Positions 14,860 to 23,861 are shown, counted from the stretch's first letter. The stretch is 30,070 nucleotides of DNA from an uncultured Clostridium sp. (GCA_900541315.1 UQJF01000019.1:1-30070); one strand, 5' to 3'. The notes: generated from the sequence alone by a model not told the origin. A program made the numbers and translations.

Positions 14860-14923
14860 AATTGCACATTTTTCCAAACAAAACACCACTTAAAACCCCG
14901 CATAAACACTGATTGTATGCACC

Positions 14924-14944
14924 AAAAAACAAACATTGTTTTTT
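14924..14944. promoter_or_regulatory. AT-only inverted repeat upstream of the pflB promoter
   Basis: Perfect 9-bp arms AAAAAACAA (14924-14932) / TTGTTTTTT (14936-14944) with a three-base loop. Too AT-rich for a normal terminator but could weakly terminate recD2 (T run inside the arm) or act as an operator 34 bases above the pflB -35 box. Confidence 0.35.
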
Positions 14945-14978
14945 CTTTAACACAAGAAAAAATTTATCAAATAATCAC

Positions 14979-15006
14979 TTGCCTTTCTCTGAAAATATGA
15001 TATTAT
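14979..15006 (+). promoter_or_regulatory. pflB promoter
   Basis: TTGCCT (14979-14984), 16-base spacer, TATTAT (15001-15006): a sigma-A-like match. It leaves a 5' UTR of about 45 bases. The ATG at 15062 follows AGGAGG (15051-15056), a strong SD. Confidence 0.65.
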
Positions 15007-15061
15007 TCGTGTTGAGTTAAGAGTAGCTAACAATCGCGGAATACAAAACAGGAGGAAGTAA

Positions 15062-17314
15062 ATGTTTAACTACGAACAGTGGGACGGATTTGAAGGCCGT
15101 CTCTGGAAAGAAGAGATCAATACAAGAGATTTTATTCAGAAGAACTATACACCATATGACGGTGATTCATCATTCTTAGCAGGACCTACCGAAGCTACGG
15201 ATAAGCTTTGGGGAATCCTGCAGGGACTTCAGAAGGAAGAGCGCGCTAAGGGCGGCGTTTTAGATATGGATACTGATATCGTATCCGGTATTACTTCTCA
15301 TGGACCTGGATATATCAGCGAAGAAAACAAGGATTTAGAGCAGATCGTTGGTCTTCAGACAGATAAGCCATTAAAGAGAGCATTCATGCCTTATGGTGGT
15401 ATCCGTATGGCAGAGGAAGCTTGCAAGAATTATGGCTATGAGCCAAGCCCGGAGCTTCATAAGATCTTCACCGAATACTGCAGAACCCATAACCAGGGTG
15501 TATTTGATGCTTACACTCCAGAGATGAAGAAAGTTCGTCATAACAAGATTATTACCGGACTTCCAGATACTTATGGACGTGGACGTATCGTAGGTGACTA
15601 CCGCCGTGTAGCTCTGTATGGTATCGACCGCCTGATGGAAGAGAAGGCAAATGACTTTGCTAACTGCGGTGACGGAACCATGACTGATGATGTGATCCGT
15701 TTAAGAGAAGAGATCTCCAGACAGTATCAGGCATTAAAGGATATGAAGAAGATGGCAGCATCTTACGGATATGATATCTCCCAGCCTGCTAAGACTGCTA
15801 AGGAAGCTGTTCAGTGGTTATACTTCGGATACCTGGCTGCAGTTAAGACACAGAACGGTGCTGCAATGAGCGTTGGCCGTATCTCTACTTTCCTTGATAT
15901 CTACATTAAGAGAGATATGGATAAGGGCATCTTAAACGAGTCCCAGGCTCAGGAGCTGATCGACCACATGGTAATGAAGTTCCGTATGGTTAAGTTTGCA
16001 AGAATCCCATCTTACAACCAGCTGTTCTCCGGTGACCCGGTTTGGGCTACTCTGGAAGTTGGCGGTATCGGTGTAGATGGACGTTCTATGGTAACTAAGA
16101 CTGATTATCGTTTCCTGCACACCTTAGAGAACATGGGACCATCCCCAGAGCCAAACATGACTGTTCTTTATTCTTCTTCACTGCCAGAGAATTTCAAGAA
16201 GTATGCAGCTAAGATCTCTATTGATACAAGTTCTGTACAGTATGAGAACGATGACGTAATGAAGCCAGAGTGGGGCGATGATTACTCCATCTGCTGCTGC
16301 GTATCTGCTACCCAGACTGGTAAGGAAATGCAGTTCTTTGGCGCCCGTGCAAACCTGGCTAAGTGCTTACTGTATGCTATGAACGGTGGACGTGATATGA
16401 AGTCCAAGGAGCAGGTTGGCCCGGAATATATGCCTATTACTTCTGAATACCTTGATTATGATGAAGTGATCCGTAAGTACGAGGTAATGATGGACTGGCT
16501 GGTAGGCGTATATGTAAATACCTTAAACCTGATCCAGTATATGCATGACAAGTACTTCTATGAGGCTGCTGAAATGGCTCTGATCGATACCGATGTCAGA
16601 CGTACATTCGCTACCGGTATTGCTGGTTTCTCTCATGTAGTTGACTCCTTAAGTGCTATTAAGTATGCAAAGGTTAAGACTGTTCGTGATGAAACTGGCC
16701 TGATCGTAGACTTCGTAACCGAGGGAGATTTCCCAAGATACGGAAATGATGATGACAGAGCAGATGAGATCGCTGTATGGCTGTTAAAGACCTTCCTTGA
16801 GAAGTTAAAGAGACGTCATACCTACAGAAATTCTGAGCCTACAACTTCTATCCTGACCATTACTTCTAACGTAGTATATGGTAAGGCTACCGGAAGCATG
16901 CCAGATGGCAGAAGAGCAGGCGAGCCACTGTCCCCAGGTGCAAACCCAAGCTACGGTGCAGAGCAGAACGGCTTACTGGCTTCCTTAAACTCTGTAGCTA
17001 AGCTGCCTTACGAGTGGGCTCTGGATGGTATCTCCAATACCCAGACTATCAACCCAGATGCGTTAGGCCACAGCGAAGAAGAAAGAGTAGATAACCTGGT
17101 ACAGGTGTTAGACGGCTACTTTGATCAGGGCGCTCATCACCTGAATGTAAACGTATTTGGTAAGGAGAAGCTGATCGATGCTATGGAGCATCCGGAGAAG
17201 GAAGAGTATGCTAACTTCACTATCCGCGTATCTGGATACGCTGTTAAGTTCATTGACTTAACAAGAGAGCAGCAGATGGACGTTATCTCCAGAACCTGCC
17301 ATGCAACCATGTAA
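15062..17314 (+). CDS. pflB: formate acetyltransferase (pyruvate formate-lyase)
   Basis: 750-residue glycyl-radical enzyme that converts pyruvate and CoA to acetyl-CoA and formate in anaerobic fermentation. The glycyl-radical motif [11 protein letters not shown] places the radical at G725, near the C-terminus as expected. The active-site cysteine pair lies in [14 protein letters not shown] (C411-C413); the two next to VS, C412-C413, correspond to the catalytic pair and C411 is an extra. Other core blocks: [60 protein letters not shown]. Codon use is visibly biased to favoured codons, consistent with high expression. Followed by pflA after a 143-base gap holding a stem-loop. Oxygen-sensitive in its radical form. 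Confidence 0.97.
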   Translation: MFNYEQWDGFEGRLWKEEINTRDFIQKNYTPYDGDSSFLAGPTEATDKLWGILQGLQKEERAKGGVLDMDTDIVSGITSHGPGYISEENKDLEQIVGLQTDKPLKRAFMPYGGIRMAEEACKNYGYEPSPELHKIFTEYCRTHNQGVFDAYTPEMKKVRHNKIITGLPDTYGRGRIVGDYRRVALYGIDRLMEEKANDFANCGDGTMTDDVIRLREEISRQYQALKDMKKMAASYGYDISQPAKTAKEAVQWLYFGYLAAVKTQNGAAMSVGRISTFLDIYIKRDMDKGILNESQAQELIDHMVMKFRMVKFARIPSYNQLFSGDPVWATLEVGGIGVDGRSMVTKTDYRFLHTLENMGPSPEPNMTVLYSSSLPENFKKYAAKISIDTSSVQYENDDVMKPEWGDDYSICCCVSATQTGKEMQFFGARANLAKCLLYAMNGGRDMKSKEQVGPEYMPITSEYLDYDEVIRKYEVMMDWLVGVYVNTLNLIQYMHDKYFYEAAEMALIDTDVRRTFATGIAGFSHVVDSLSAIKYAKVKTVRDETGLIVDFVTEGDFPRYGNDDDRADEIAVWLLKTFLEKLKRRHTYRNSEPTTSILTITSNVVYGKATGSMPDGRRAGEPLSPGANPSYGAEQNGLLASLNSVAKLPYEWALDGISNTQTINPDALGHSEEERVDNLVQVLDGYFDQGAHHLNVNVFGKEKLIDAMEHPEKEEYANFTIRVSGYAVKFIDLTREQQMDVISRTCHATM

Positions 17315-17381
17315 TTTAATACAGGCTGCATTTAATGTAACTGAGAAATAAAATAGCATTCCGCTATTGATCTGATCTATG

Positions 17382-17414
17382 TAACGGTTCAGGACATTGT
17401 GTTCTGGACCGTTA
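17382..17414 (+). other. stem-loop between pflB and pflA
   Basis: 13-bp stem 17382-17394 (TAACGGTTCAGGA) with 17402-17414 (TTCTGGACCGTTA), including two G-U wobbles, seven-base loop. No T tract follows (TAAATATTT), so it is not a standard terminator. Likely a partial terminator or mRNA 3'-end stabiliser that sets the high pflB to low pflA ratio (inference). Confidence 0.55.
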
Positions 17415-17457
17415 TAAATATTTATGGAATGCATTTTCAGAAAATAAGGAGAAAAAC

Positions 17458-18204
17458 GTGGAAGGATTTGTTCATTCTATGGAGACTTTTGGACTGGTCG
17501 ACGGTCCGGGTGTCCGCTTCGTTGTATTTCTTCAGGGCTGCCGCATGCGGTGCCGTTACTGCCACAATCCGGAGACATGGAAATTAGAGGGAGGAACTCC
17601 CTGGACAGCAGATAAGCTGTTTTCCCATGTATACAGGTATAAGAGCTACTGGAATAAAAAAGGACAGCCAAATGGCGGTATTACCGTCAGCGGGGGAGAG
17701 CCGCTTCTCCAGATCGACTTTGTAACAGAGTTTTTTAAGAAAGCCAGGGAAAAAGGCGTTCACACAGCTCTGGATACAGCAGGCAATCCTTTTACGCTGG
17801 AAGAGCCTTTTATCAGTAAATTTGAAGAACTGATGAAAGTAACGGATCTGGTGATCCTTGATTTTAAAGAGATAGACAACGAAAAACACAAAAAATTAAC
17901 GGGATGTCCAAATGACAACATCGTGCAGATGGCAAAATGGCTTTCAGACCACGGAAAAGATATGTGGATCCGCCATGTACTTGTGCCGGATCTGACCGAT
18001 GACGAAGAAGGACTGGTAAGGACCCGCGACCTGATCCGGGAATTGAAGACAGTAAAACGTGTAGAGGTACTTCCGTATCATACACTGGGACTGTTTAAAT
18101 GGCAGAAACTGGGAATTCCTTATACACTAGACGGTGTAAGGACACCGACTGCGGAAGAAGTAAAGAAGGCAGAGGAGATCCTAGAAGTAAGCAAATATAA
18201 GTAA
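17458..18204 (+). CDS. pflA: pyruvate formate-lyase-activating enzyme
   Basis: 248-residue radical SAM enzyme that installs the glycyl radical on PflB using S-adenosylmethionine and a [4Fe-4S] cluster. The cluster motif CRMRCRYC (C28, C32, C35; CX3CX2C) follows the family N-terminus MEGFVHSMETFGLVDGPGVR. GGITVSGGEPLLQ is the SAM-binding GGE block, and the C-terminal half (RHVLVPDLTDDEEGLVR, RVEVLPYHTLGLFKWQKLGI) is typical of PflA. The start is GTG at 17458, six bases after AAGGAG (17446-17451); no nearer ATG fits the conserved N-terminus. Co-transcribed with pflB or driven by readthrough past the stem-loop. A terminator follows within five bases of the stop. Confidence 0.96.
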   Translation: MEGFVHSMETFGLVDGPGVRFVVFLQGCRMRCRYCHNPETWKLEGGTPWTADKLFSHVYRYKSYWNKKGQPNGGITVSGGEPLLQIDFVTEFFKKAREKGVHTALDTAGNPFTLEEPFISKFEELMKVTDLVILDFKEIDNEKHKKLTGCPNDNIVQMAKWLSDHGKDMWIRHVLVPDLTDDEEGLVRTRDLIRELKTVKRVEVLPYHTLGLFKWQKLGIPYTLDGVRTPTAEEVKKAEEILEVSKYK

Positions 18205-18208
18205 TATG

Positions 18209-18262
18209 AAAAAGACAGAGGTAGCTATACAGGACATACCTGTTGGTGCAGCTGTCTTTTTT
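18209..18262 (+). terminator. terminator after pflA
   Basis: Outer 10-bp stem AAAAAGACAG (18209-18218) / CTGTCTTTTT (18252-18261), with an inner hairpin ACAGG (18229-18233) / CCTGT (18239-18243) and a T run of six. Forked but convincing. Confidence 0.8.
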
Positions 18263-18270
18263 ATTATGCA

Positions 18271-18365
18271 GAGGCGCAAAGCTAAATTTCCATCTGCCGC
18301 GTCAGCTTCAATCGACGATGCTACCGGCATCGCCTCATTCAGTTTCCTTGCGCATGAAAATTTAT
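18271..18365. repeat. palindromic intergenic element
   Basis: Several nested or alternative inverted repeats: GAGGCG (18271-18276) with CGCCTC (18331-18336), GCGCAA (18274-18279) with TTGCGC (18348-18353), CGATGC (18316-18321) with GCATCG (18327-18332), and AAATTTCCAT (18284-18293) with ATGAAAATTT (one mismatch, near 18354-18363). It is more GC-rich than the flanks and has no credible ORF. Its form suggests a dispersed palindromic repeat or a structured RNA; only one copy lies here. Confidence 0.5.
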
Positions 18366-18450
18366 CCTGCGTGTAAGGAATCGGTAATTATCGTGGATTA
18401 TACCAGGATTTCTGTTTAAAATTTTGTACATGTTCTATATAAATTATTTC

Positions 18451-18480
18451 TTGGCATTTTAAGGTAACGGGTAGTATAAT
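18451..18480 (+). promoter_or_regulatory. gldA promoter
   Basis: TTGGCA (18451-18456), 18-base spacer, TATAAT (18475-18480): near-consensus sigma-A promoter about 70 bases before the gldA ATG (SD AGGAGG at 18537-18542). Confidence 0.75.
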
Positions 18481-18549
18481 ATATGCATGTGATAATAAAT
18501 TAACAAACCAATGATCTCAAAATAATGTGAAAAACAGGAGGTAATTATT

Positions 18550-19644
18550 ATGGCAAGACTGAGAATGATGCGTGCACCGCAGAAATATGTACAGGGAAAG
18601 GATTCTCTGTTTAAATTCCATGAGGAAATGAAAGATCTTGGAAACAAATTCTTGTTTGTCTGTTCAAGAAGTGGATACAAAATGTGCCATGATAAGATTG
18701 AGAAGAGTTTTGAAGGAACAGAAGATATCCGCCAGTATGAGATTTTTGGTGGTGTATCCAGTGTTGGTGAGATTGAACGGATGAGGAAAATTGTCCGCGA
18801 AAATAGACTGAATGTAGTAGTAGGTGTTGGCGGTGGTTCAGCCATTGATACAGCAAAGGCTACTGCTTATTATGAAAAACTTCCGGTGGTAATTATCCCA
18901 ACAGTCGTTGCAACAGATGCTCCATGTACAGGACTTTCTGTTATTTACAATGATGATGAGACATTTAACAGCTATTTATTTTATCCAAAGAACCCGGAAG
19001 CTGTTATTGTGGACAGTGATGTGATCGCAAAATCACCTGTAAAATTTTTGGTAGCAGGTATGGGTGATGCCCTTGGAACTTATTTTGAAGCAAGAGCATG
19101 TCAGCGTACCGATGCGCCAAGCCTGGAATTTGGTGGTATTACAAGATCTGCAATGGCACTGTGCAAACTTTGCTATGAGACTTTAAAAGAGTATGGCGCA
19201 GCTGCAAAACATGCCTGTGAAAATCAGGTAGTTACTCCAGCGTTGGATGCTATCATCGAAGCCAATGTATACCTGTCTGGTGTAGGCGCTGATAATGGCG
19301 GTCTGGCTGTTGCCCATTCTTTCTATAATGGTCTGACAGCTTTAGGCGGACACAGTGCACCACATGGAAACTGCGTTGCTTATGGTACTCTGGTACAGCT
19401 GGTATTAGAGGGCGCTCCAAAGGCAGAGTTTAAAGAAGTTCAGGATTTCTGCCGGGAAGTAGGTCTTCCTGTTACTCTGGAAGAAATTGGTGTAACAACC
19501 AAGGAACAGGTAAAGGTCATTGCAGAGCATGCCTGTGTAGAAGGCGAATCCATACATAATATGGTAGCAGATGTAACTGCAGATCAGCTTTACGATGCAA
19601 TCCTTGCTGCTGATGCTCTGGGAAAAGAGACACTAGGAAAATAG
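18550..19644 (+). CDS. gldA: glycerol dehydrogenase, iron-containing ADH family
   Basis: 364 residues. NAD-dependent oxidation of glycerol to dihydroxyacetone, or the reverse. The nucleotide-binding motif VVGVGGGSAIDTAKA (GGGS at 94-97) and the TVVATDAPCTGLSVIY block are typical of GldA. The metal ligands are D173 (AGMGDALGTYFEA), H256 (AVAHSFYNG) and H272 (APHGNCVAYG), all present. Length is typical of the family (about 365-370). It is expressed as a single gene from its own promoter; no glycerol kinase or dihydroxyacetone kinase lies next to it. Related members reduce hydroxyacetone or other short ketones, so the exact substrate is less sure than the family. Confidence 0.93.
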   Translation: MARLRMMRAPQKYVQGKDSLFKFHEEMKDLGNKFLFVCSRSGYKMCHDKIEKSFEGTEDIRQYEIFGGVSSVGEIERMRKIVRENRLNVVVGVGGGSAIDTAKATAYYEKLPVVIIPTVVATDAPCTGLSVIYNDDETFNSYLFYPKNPEAVIVDSDVIAKSPVKFLVAGMGDALGTYFEARACQRTDAPSLEFGGITRSAMALCKLCYETLKEYGAAAKHACENQVVTPALDAIIEANVYLSGVGADNGGLAVAHSFYNGLTALGGHSAPHGNCVAYGTLVQLVLEGAPKAEFKEVQDFCREVGLPVTLEEIGVTTKEQVKVIAEHACVEGESIHNMVADVTADQLYDAILAADALGKETLGK

Positions 19645-19652
19645 TGCTGTAT

Positions 19653-19916
19653 TTAAGCATTAAAGTATTCCTTTGCAAGCACAGTCTGTATAAAAGCCCG
19701 TACCTGGGGAAGTTCAAAGTAATGGCTTTTATATAAAATATGAGAAGTTCGTATAAAGGGAGATCCGTCCTGAAAGAAAAGGGGCGTGATGCTCCCTTTA
19801 TAATTTCTCAGACAGATTTCCGGCGGAATAAACCAACCAATGCCATTTTTCACCATTTCTCGGCAGACAGCCTGAAGAAAGTTGTGGAAACGATGAACTT
19901 CAGGCTGTTTGCGTTG
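19653..19916 (-). pseudogene. C-terminal remnant of a LysR-family regulator
   Basis: The minus strand is open from 19916 to the TAA at 19653-19655, 87 codons, and a stop (TGA) lies just upstream at 19919-19917. The residues read as the end of a LysR substrate-binding domain: FHNFLQAVCREMVKNGIGWF, IPPEICLRNYKGSITPLFFQ, DGSPFIRTSHILYKSHYFEL, PQVRAFIQTVLAKE. No helix-turn-helix or rest of the roughly 300-residue protein is present before the priA promoter, so this is a decayed fragment. It is the only minus-strand coding trace in the window. An ATG (19856-19854) could make a 67-residue piece, but there is no reason to expect function. The region also contains three long inverted repeats. Confidence 0.75.
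19689..19912. repeat. three consecutive long inverted repeats
   Basis: IR1: TATAAAAGCC (19689-19698) / GGCTTTTATA (19724-19733), 10 bp perfect. IR2: TATAAAGGGAG (19752-19762) / CTCCCTTTATA (19792-19802), 11 bp perfect, extended by TGAGAA (19741-19746) / TTCTCA (19805-19810). IR3: GCAGACAGCCTGAAG (19863-19877) / CTTCAGGCTGTTTGC (19898-19912), 15 bp with one G-U pair. Loops are 25, 29 and 20 bases. They lie within the LysR remnant. Confidence 0.85.
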
Positions 19917-19942
19917 TCACAAACGTTATTTTCTGTTACAAT
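19914..19942 (+). promoter_or_regulatory. promoter for the priA-prkC operon
   Basis: TTGTCA (19914-19919), 17-base spacer, TACAAT (19937-19942): one mismatch per hexamer with ideal spacing. It would start transcription near 19949, about 47 bases before the TTG start of priA. Confidence 0.8.
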
Positions 19943-19995
19943 AAAAACGTGAAAACAACCAGACAGGCAGAAAGCCTTAAAACAGGTGACAGGAT

Positions 19996-22302
19996 TTGAA
20001 TCATAATACAGATACAATATATCAACCAACTATCTATCAATATGCAAATATCATTATTGACATATCCCATGAAAGCGTAGATAAGACCTTCCAGTACCGT
20101 ATTCCAGATTATCTTTTAGGACAGGTTGAAGCGGGACAACAGGTGTATATCCCCTTTGGTGCAGGCAGCCATAAACGAAAAGGTTATGTAGTGGAGCTGA
20201 CTGATCAGGCGGAATACGACATATCGAAAATAAAAGAGATCGATTCCCTGGTGGAGGGAAGTGTTACCGCCCAGTCCCAGCTGCTCCATCTGGCGTGGTG
20301 GATGAAAGAGCGGTATGGCTCTACCATGAACCAGGCTTTAAAAACGGTGCTGCCTGTAAAACAGAAGGTACGGGAAGCACCAAAGCGGAAGATTCACCTG
20401 CTGGCGGATGCACCGGCCCTGGAAGAAGCAATCCAGACTGCAGAACGGAAAAATCACAAGGCGCGTCTGCGTCTTTTATATGCTTTAAAAGAAAATCCGG
20501 ATATTCCTTATGAGAATACTCTTCATAAATTAAACCTGACAGCAGCAGCCGTCCGGCCGTTAGAACAGGCAGGACTTCTTGCAATCCAGATAGTAGATCA
20601 GTACCGCAATCCTTTAGAGCAGATGCGCCGCCTTTTAACAGATACGTCTAAAGCCCAATGGGAAACGCCTGTTTTAAATGAGGATCAGCGAAAAATCGCA
20701 GATAATATCTGTGAAAATTATGATAGTGGAAGTAGGAAGCCATGTCTTATTCACGGTATCACAGGAAGCGGAAAAACAGAAGTGTACATGGAACTGATCA
20801 GTCATGTGATCAGTGCTGGAAAACAGGTCATTCTTCTGATCCCGGAGATCTCCCTTACCTGGCAGACGGTCATGCGTTTTTATCTCCGCTTTGGAGACCG
20901 GGTATCCGTATTGAATTCCCGGATGTCAGCAGGAGAACGCTTTGACCAGTATGAGCGGGCAAGGACGGGGGATATTGATATTATCATAGGTCCGAGATCG
21001 GCTCTTTTTGTACCCTTTGAACGATTGGGAATGGTGATCATTGATGAGGAACATGAAAATTCCTATAAAAGTGAGCTTTCTCCCAGATATGATGCCAGGG
21101 AAGTGGCGAAAAAAAGGGGAGAAATGGAAGGGGCAATGCTTGTTCTTGGCTCTGCGACTCCGTCTTTGGAAACTTATACCAGGGCAGTAAGAGGAGAATA
21201 TAACCTTTATAAGCTGGACAGACGTGCTAAGGCAAATGCTGTTTTGCCTACAGTAGAGATTGCTGATCTGCGGGAAGAATTAAAAGCAGGCAACAGATCC
21301 ATTTTCAGTGCCCGGTTAAAAGAATTACTGGAGGACCGTCTGGAAAAAGGGGAGCAGGCTATGCTGTTTATTAACAGACGGGGCTATGCAACCTTTGTGT
21401 CCTGCCGCTCCTGCGGGGAAGCAGTGAAATGTCCTCATTGTGATGTAACGCTGACTTACCATAAAGACGGCCGGATGATGTGCCATTACTGTGGTTATAC
21501 CATCCGTCAGCCTAAGACCTGTCCGTCCTGCGGCTCTCCTTACATTGCCCCTTTTGGCACAGGAACCCAGAAAATAGAAGAAATGGCTGCGAAAATGTTC
21601 CCTAAAGCCAGGATCCTGCGTATGGATCTGGATACTACATCTAAAAAGGGCGGACACCAGCAGATTTTGTCTGCTTTTGCGAGAGGAGAGGCAGATATTC
21701 TCATTGGTACCCAGATGATCGTAAAAGGCCATGATTTTCCAAAAGTCACTTTAGTAGGTGCTTTGGCAGCGGATCTTTCTCTTTATGCCAGTGATTACCG
21801 CTGCAGTGAGGAGACATTTGATCTTCTGACCCAGGCAGCAGGGAGAGCGGGCCGCGCAAATACAGCCGGAAATGTTGTGATCCAGACCTATCAGCCGGAT
21901 CATTACAGCATTCAGACAGCTGCAGCGCAGGACTATGAAGCTTTTTATACCCAGGAAATGAATTTCAGGAGACTTCTTGGTTATCCGCCTGCGGTGGGAC
22001 TTTTAACGATCCAGATCGCAGATAAAAATGAGAAACTACTAGAACAGGCAGCAGTATTATTAGAAAAATGCCTGAAACAGTGGACCGGGCAAAATGAGGA
22101 TCTGTCAAAGGATGAAACGATCCAGTTTATTGGTCCTGTAAATGCCCCGGTGTACAAAGTTAATGATATTTATAGAAAAATTTTATATATAAAGCAGGAA
22201 AACTATGATATACTGATACACATCAGGAAAATGGCGGAGCAGTGCTTAAAAGAGGCCCAGGGTCTTGAAAGTGTTATTTTCCAGTCAGACCTTAATGAGT
22301 GA
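19996..22302 (+). CDS. priA: primosomal protein N', replication-restart helicase
   Basis: 768-residue SF2 DNA helicase that reloads the replisome at stalled forks. The 3'-DNA-binding domain begins YANIIIDISHESVDKTFQYR, Walker A is GITGSGKT (254-261), and the DEEH box is D350-H353. The zinc-binding insert has eight cysteines from about C470: CRSCGEAVKCPHCD and CHYCGYTIRQPKTCPSC. The later motif QAAGRAGRA is helicase motif VI. I used TTG 19996 because AGGTGA/CAGGA lies just upstream and the first in-frame ATG comes far inside the conserved domain. First gene of the eight-gene operon. The C-terminal FIGPVNAPVYKVNDIYRKIL block is complete. Confidence 0.95.
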   Translation: MNHNTDTIYQPTIYQYANIIIDISHESVDKTFQYRIPDYLLGQVEAGQQVYIPFGAGSHKRKGYVVELTDQAEYDISKIKEIDSLVEGSVTAQSQLLHLAWWMKERYGSTMNQALKTVLPVKQKVREAPKRKIHLLADAPALEEAIQTAERKNHKARLRLLYALKENPDIPYENTLHKLNLTAAAVRPLEQAGLLAIQIVDQYRNPLEQMRRLLTDTSKAQWETPVLNEDQRKIADNICENYDSGSRKPCLIHGITGSGKTEVYMELISHVISAGKQVILLIPEISLTWQTVMRFYLRFGDRVSVLNSRMSAGERFDQYERARTGDIDIIIGPRSALFVPFERLGMVIIDEEHENSYKSELSPRYDAREVAKKRGEMEGAMLVLGSATPSLETYTRAVRGEYNLYKLDRRAKANAVLPTVEIADLREELKAGNRSIFSARLKELLEDRLEKGEQAMLFINRRGYATFVSCRSCGEAVKCPHCDVTLTYHKDGRMMCHYCGYTIRQPKTCPSCGSPYIAPFGTGTQKIEEMAAKMFPKARILRMDLDTTSKKGGHQQILSAFARGEADILIGTQMIVKGHDFPKVTLVGALAADLSLYASDYRCSEETFDLLTQAAGRAGRANTAGNVVIQTYQPDHYSIQTAAAQDYEAFYTQEMNFRRLLGYPPAVGLLTIQIADKNEKLLEQAAVLLEKCLKQWTGQNEDLSKDETIQFIGPVNAPVYKVNDIYRKILYIKQENYDILIHIRKMAEQCLKEAQGLESVIFQSDLNE

Positions 22303-22351
22303 AGGGAAAAACAAGCGGCGCCGAAAGTAAACAGATAAAGGAGAGATAAAA

Positions 22352-22840
22352 ATGGCAGTTCGTCAGATCCGCGTTATTGGGGATGAAATTTTAAATAAGA
22401 AATGTAAACCGGTGAAAGAGATGACCGACCGTACAAAAGAGCTGATCGAAGACATGTTCGAGACTATGTATGAGGCAAACGGTGTGGGCCTTGCAGCTCC
22501 ACAGGTAGGCATTTTAAAGAGGATCGTTGTTATCGATGTAGAAGACGGTTATCAGTATGTTCTGATCAACCCGGAGATCATCGAACAGGATGGGGAGCAG
22601 ACCGGCTATGAGGGATGCTTAAGTGTTCCTGGAAAAACAGGTGTTGTTACAAGACCAAACCATGTGGTAGTAAGGGCTTTAGATGAGAACATGGATGAGA
22701 TTGAGGTAGAAGGCGAAGGTTTACTTGCAAGAGCTATCTGCCATGAATGTGCCCATTTAGACGGTCAGCTTTATACCGAACTGGTAGAGGGCGAGCTGAT
22801 GGATACAGAAAACGATGAAGAAGAGATCACAGAAGAGTAA
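22352..22840 (+). CDS. def: peptide deformylase
   Basis: 162-residue metalloenzyme that removes the formyl group from the N-terminal methionine of nascent proteins. The three family motifs are present: GVGLAAPQVG (44-53), EGCLS (87-91) and HECAH (131-135). Metal ligands are C89, H131 and H135, and the catalytic acid is E132. The C-terminal tail is short and acidic (DTENDEEEITEE). A GGAGAG SD lies upstream of the ATG. It pairs functionally with fmt, which adds the formyl group to initiator tRNA, and lies 72 bases before it with a small hairpin between. Confidence 0.97.
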   Translation: MAVRQIRVIGDEILNKKCKPVKEMTDRTKELIEDMFETMYEANGVGLAAPQVGILKRIVVIDVEDGYQYVLINPEIIEQDGEQTGYEGCLSVPGKTGVVTRPNHVVVRALDENMDEIEVEGEGLLARAICHECAHLDGQLYTELVEGELMDTENDEEEITEE

Positions 22841-22871
22841 AAAATGAACCTTGGCGTATTTTGCGCTAGGG

Positions 22872-22892
22872 AAAGTTGTCTGAGACAATTTT
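22872..22892 (+). terminator. weak terminator-like hairpin between def and fmt
   Basis: AAAGTTGTC (22872-22880) / GACAATTTT (22884-22892): 9 bp including one G-T pair, three-base loop, with the T run inside the arm. Too weak to end transcription fully; may be an attenuator or processing site. Confidence 0.35.
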
Positions 22893-22912
22893 GAAAGGAA
22901 TGAGAAATACAC

Positions 22913-23857
22913 ATGCGTATTGTATTTATGGGAACGCCGGACTTTTCCGTACCGGCATTGAAAGCCATTGTAGAAGCTGGTCATCAGGTAACAGCTGTTG
23001 TGACCCAGCCGGATAAGCCAAAGGGCAGAGGTAAAGATGTCCAGATGACTCCGGTGAAGATACAGGCCCTGGAATATGGTATTCCGGTATATCAGCCTGT
23101 AAAGGTAAAAACACCGGAATTTGTAGAAATATTAAAGAAAGAAGCTCCGGATGCCATTGTTGTTATTGCTTTTGGCCAGCTCTTATCCAAAGAGATACTT
23201 GATCTGCCCAAATATGGATGTGTGAACATCCATGCATCACTGCTTCCGAAGTACCGCGGTGCAGCACCTATCCAGTGGGCAGTTATTGACGGCGAAAAAG
23301 AGACCGGCGTTACTACTATGATGATGGATGTTGGCCTGGATACAGGAGATATCTTAGAAACAAAGGTGATCCCTTTGGATCCAAAAGAAACAAGCGGAAG
23401 TTTATTTGAAAAGTTAAGCGAAGCAGGCGGTCCGCTGATCTTGTCAACTCTTGAAAAACTGGAAAAAGGGACTATTACAGGAACTCCTCAGGGAGAAGAA
23501 GGCACCTGCTACGCAAAGATGCTTACAAAGACCTTAGGCAATATTAACTGGACTATGTCAGCTGCCGCTATTGAACGTCTGGTCCGTGGCTTGAATCCAT
23601 GGCCAAGTGCCTATACTTTTTATAATGGGAAGACTTTAAAAATCTGGGATGCAGATGTAGTAGATGAAGCAATTCCGGCAGATGCAGTTCCGGGACAGGT
23701 CCTTCAGGCTGACAAACATGGATTTACTGTTGCAACCGGAGAAGGCATTTTAAAGATCAATGAACTTCAGTTAGAAGGAAAGAAACGTATGGCAGCAGAT
23801 GCACTGCTGCGTGGCTTTACTATTACACCAGGAGAGATCCTGGGAGAAAGAGAGTGA
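22913..23857 (+). CDS. fmt: methionyl-tRNA formyltransferase
   Basis: 314 residues. Transfers formyl from 10-formyltetrahydrofolate to Met-tRNA(fMet) for translation initiation. The N-terminal formyltransferase domain (residues 1-205) has MRIVFMGTPDFSVPALKAIV, then catalytic N105 and H107 in NIHASLLPKYRGAAPIQWA and D143 in GLDTGDI. The C-terminal OB-like domain starts near 207 (INWTMSAAAIERLVRGLNPW) and ends RGFTITPGEILGE. The ATG has AAAGGA (22894-22899) 13 bases upstream, longer than usual. The stop is four bases before the next start. Confidence 0.96.
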   Translation: MRIVFMGTPDFSVPALKAIVEAGHQVTAVVTQPDKPKGRGKDVQMTPVKIQALEYGIPVYQPVKVKTPEFVEILKKEAPDAIVVIAFGQLLSKEILDLPKYGCVNIHASLLPKYRGAAPIQWAVIDGEKETGVTTMMMDVGLDTGDILETKVIPLDPKETSGSLFEKLSEAGGPLILSTLEKLEKGTITGTPQGEEGTCYAKMLTKTLGNINWTMSAAAIERLVRGLNPWPSAYTFYNGKTLKIWDADVVDEAIPADAVPGQVLQADKHGFTVATGEGILKINELQLEGKKRMAADALLRGFTITPGEILGERE

Positions 23858-23861
23858 TCTT

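Noticed and set aside
14931..14960. Rex-type operator upstream of pflB (TTGT ... TTAACACAA)
   Set aside because: The half-site spacing is two bases too long and the left half lacks the TTAA part; only the simple inverted repeat is supported.
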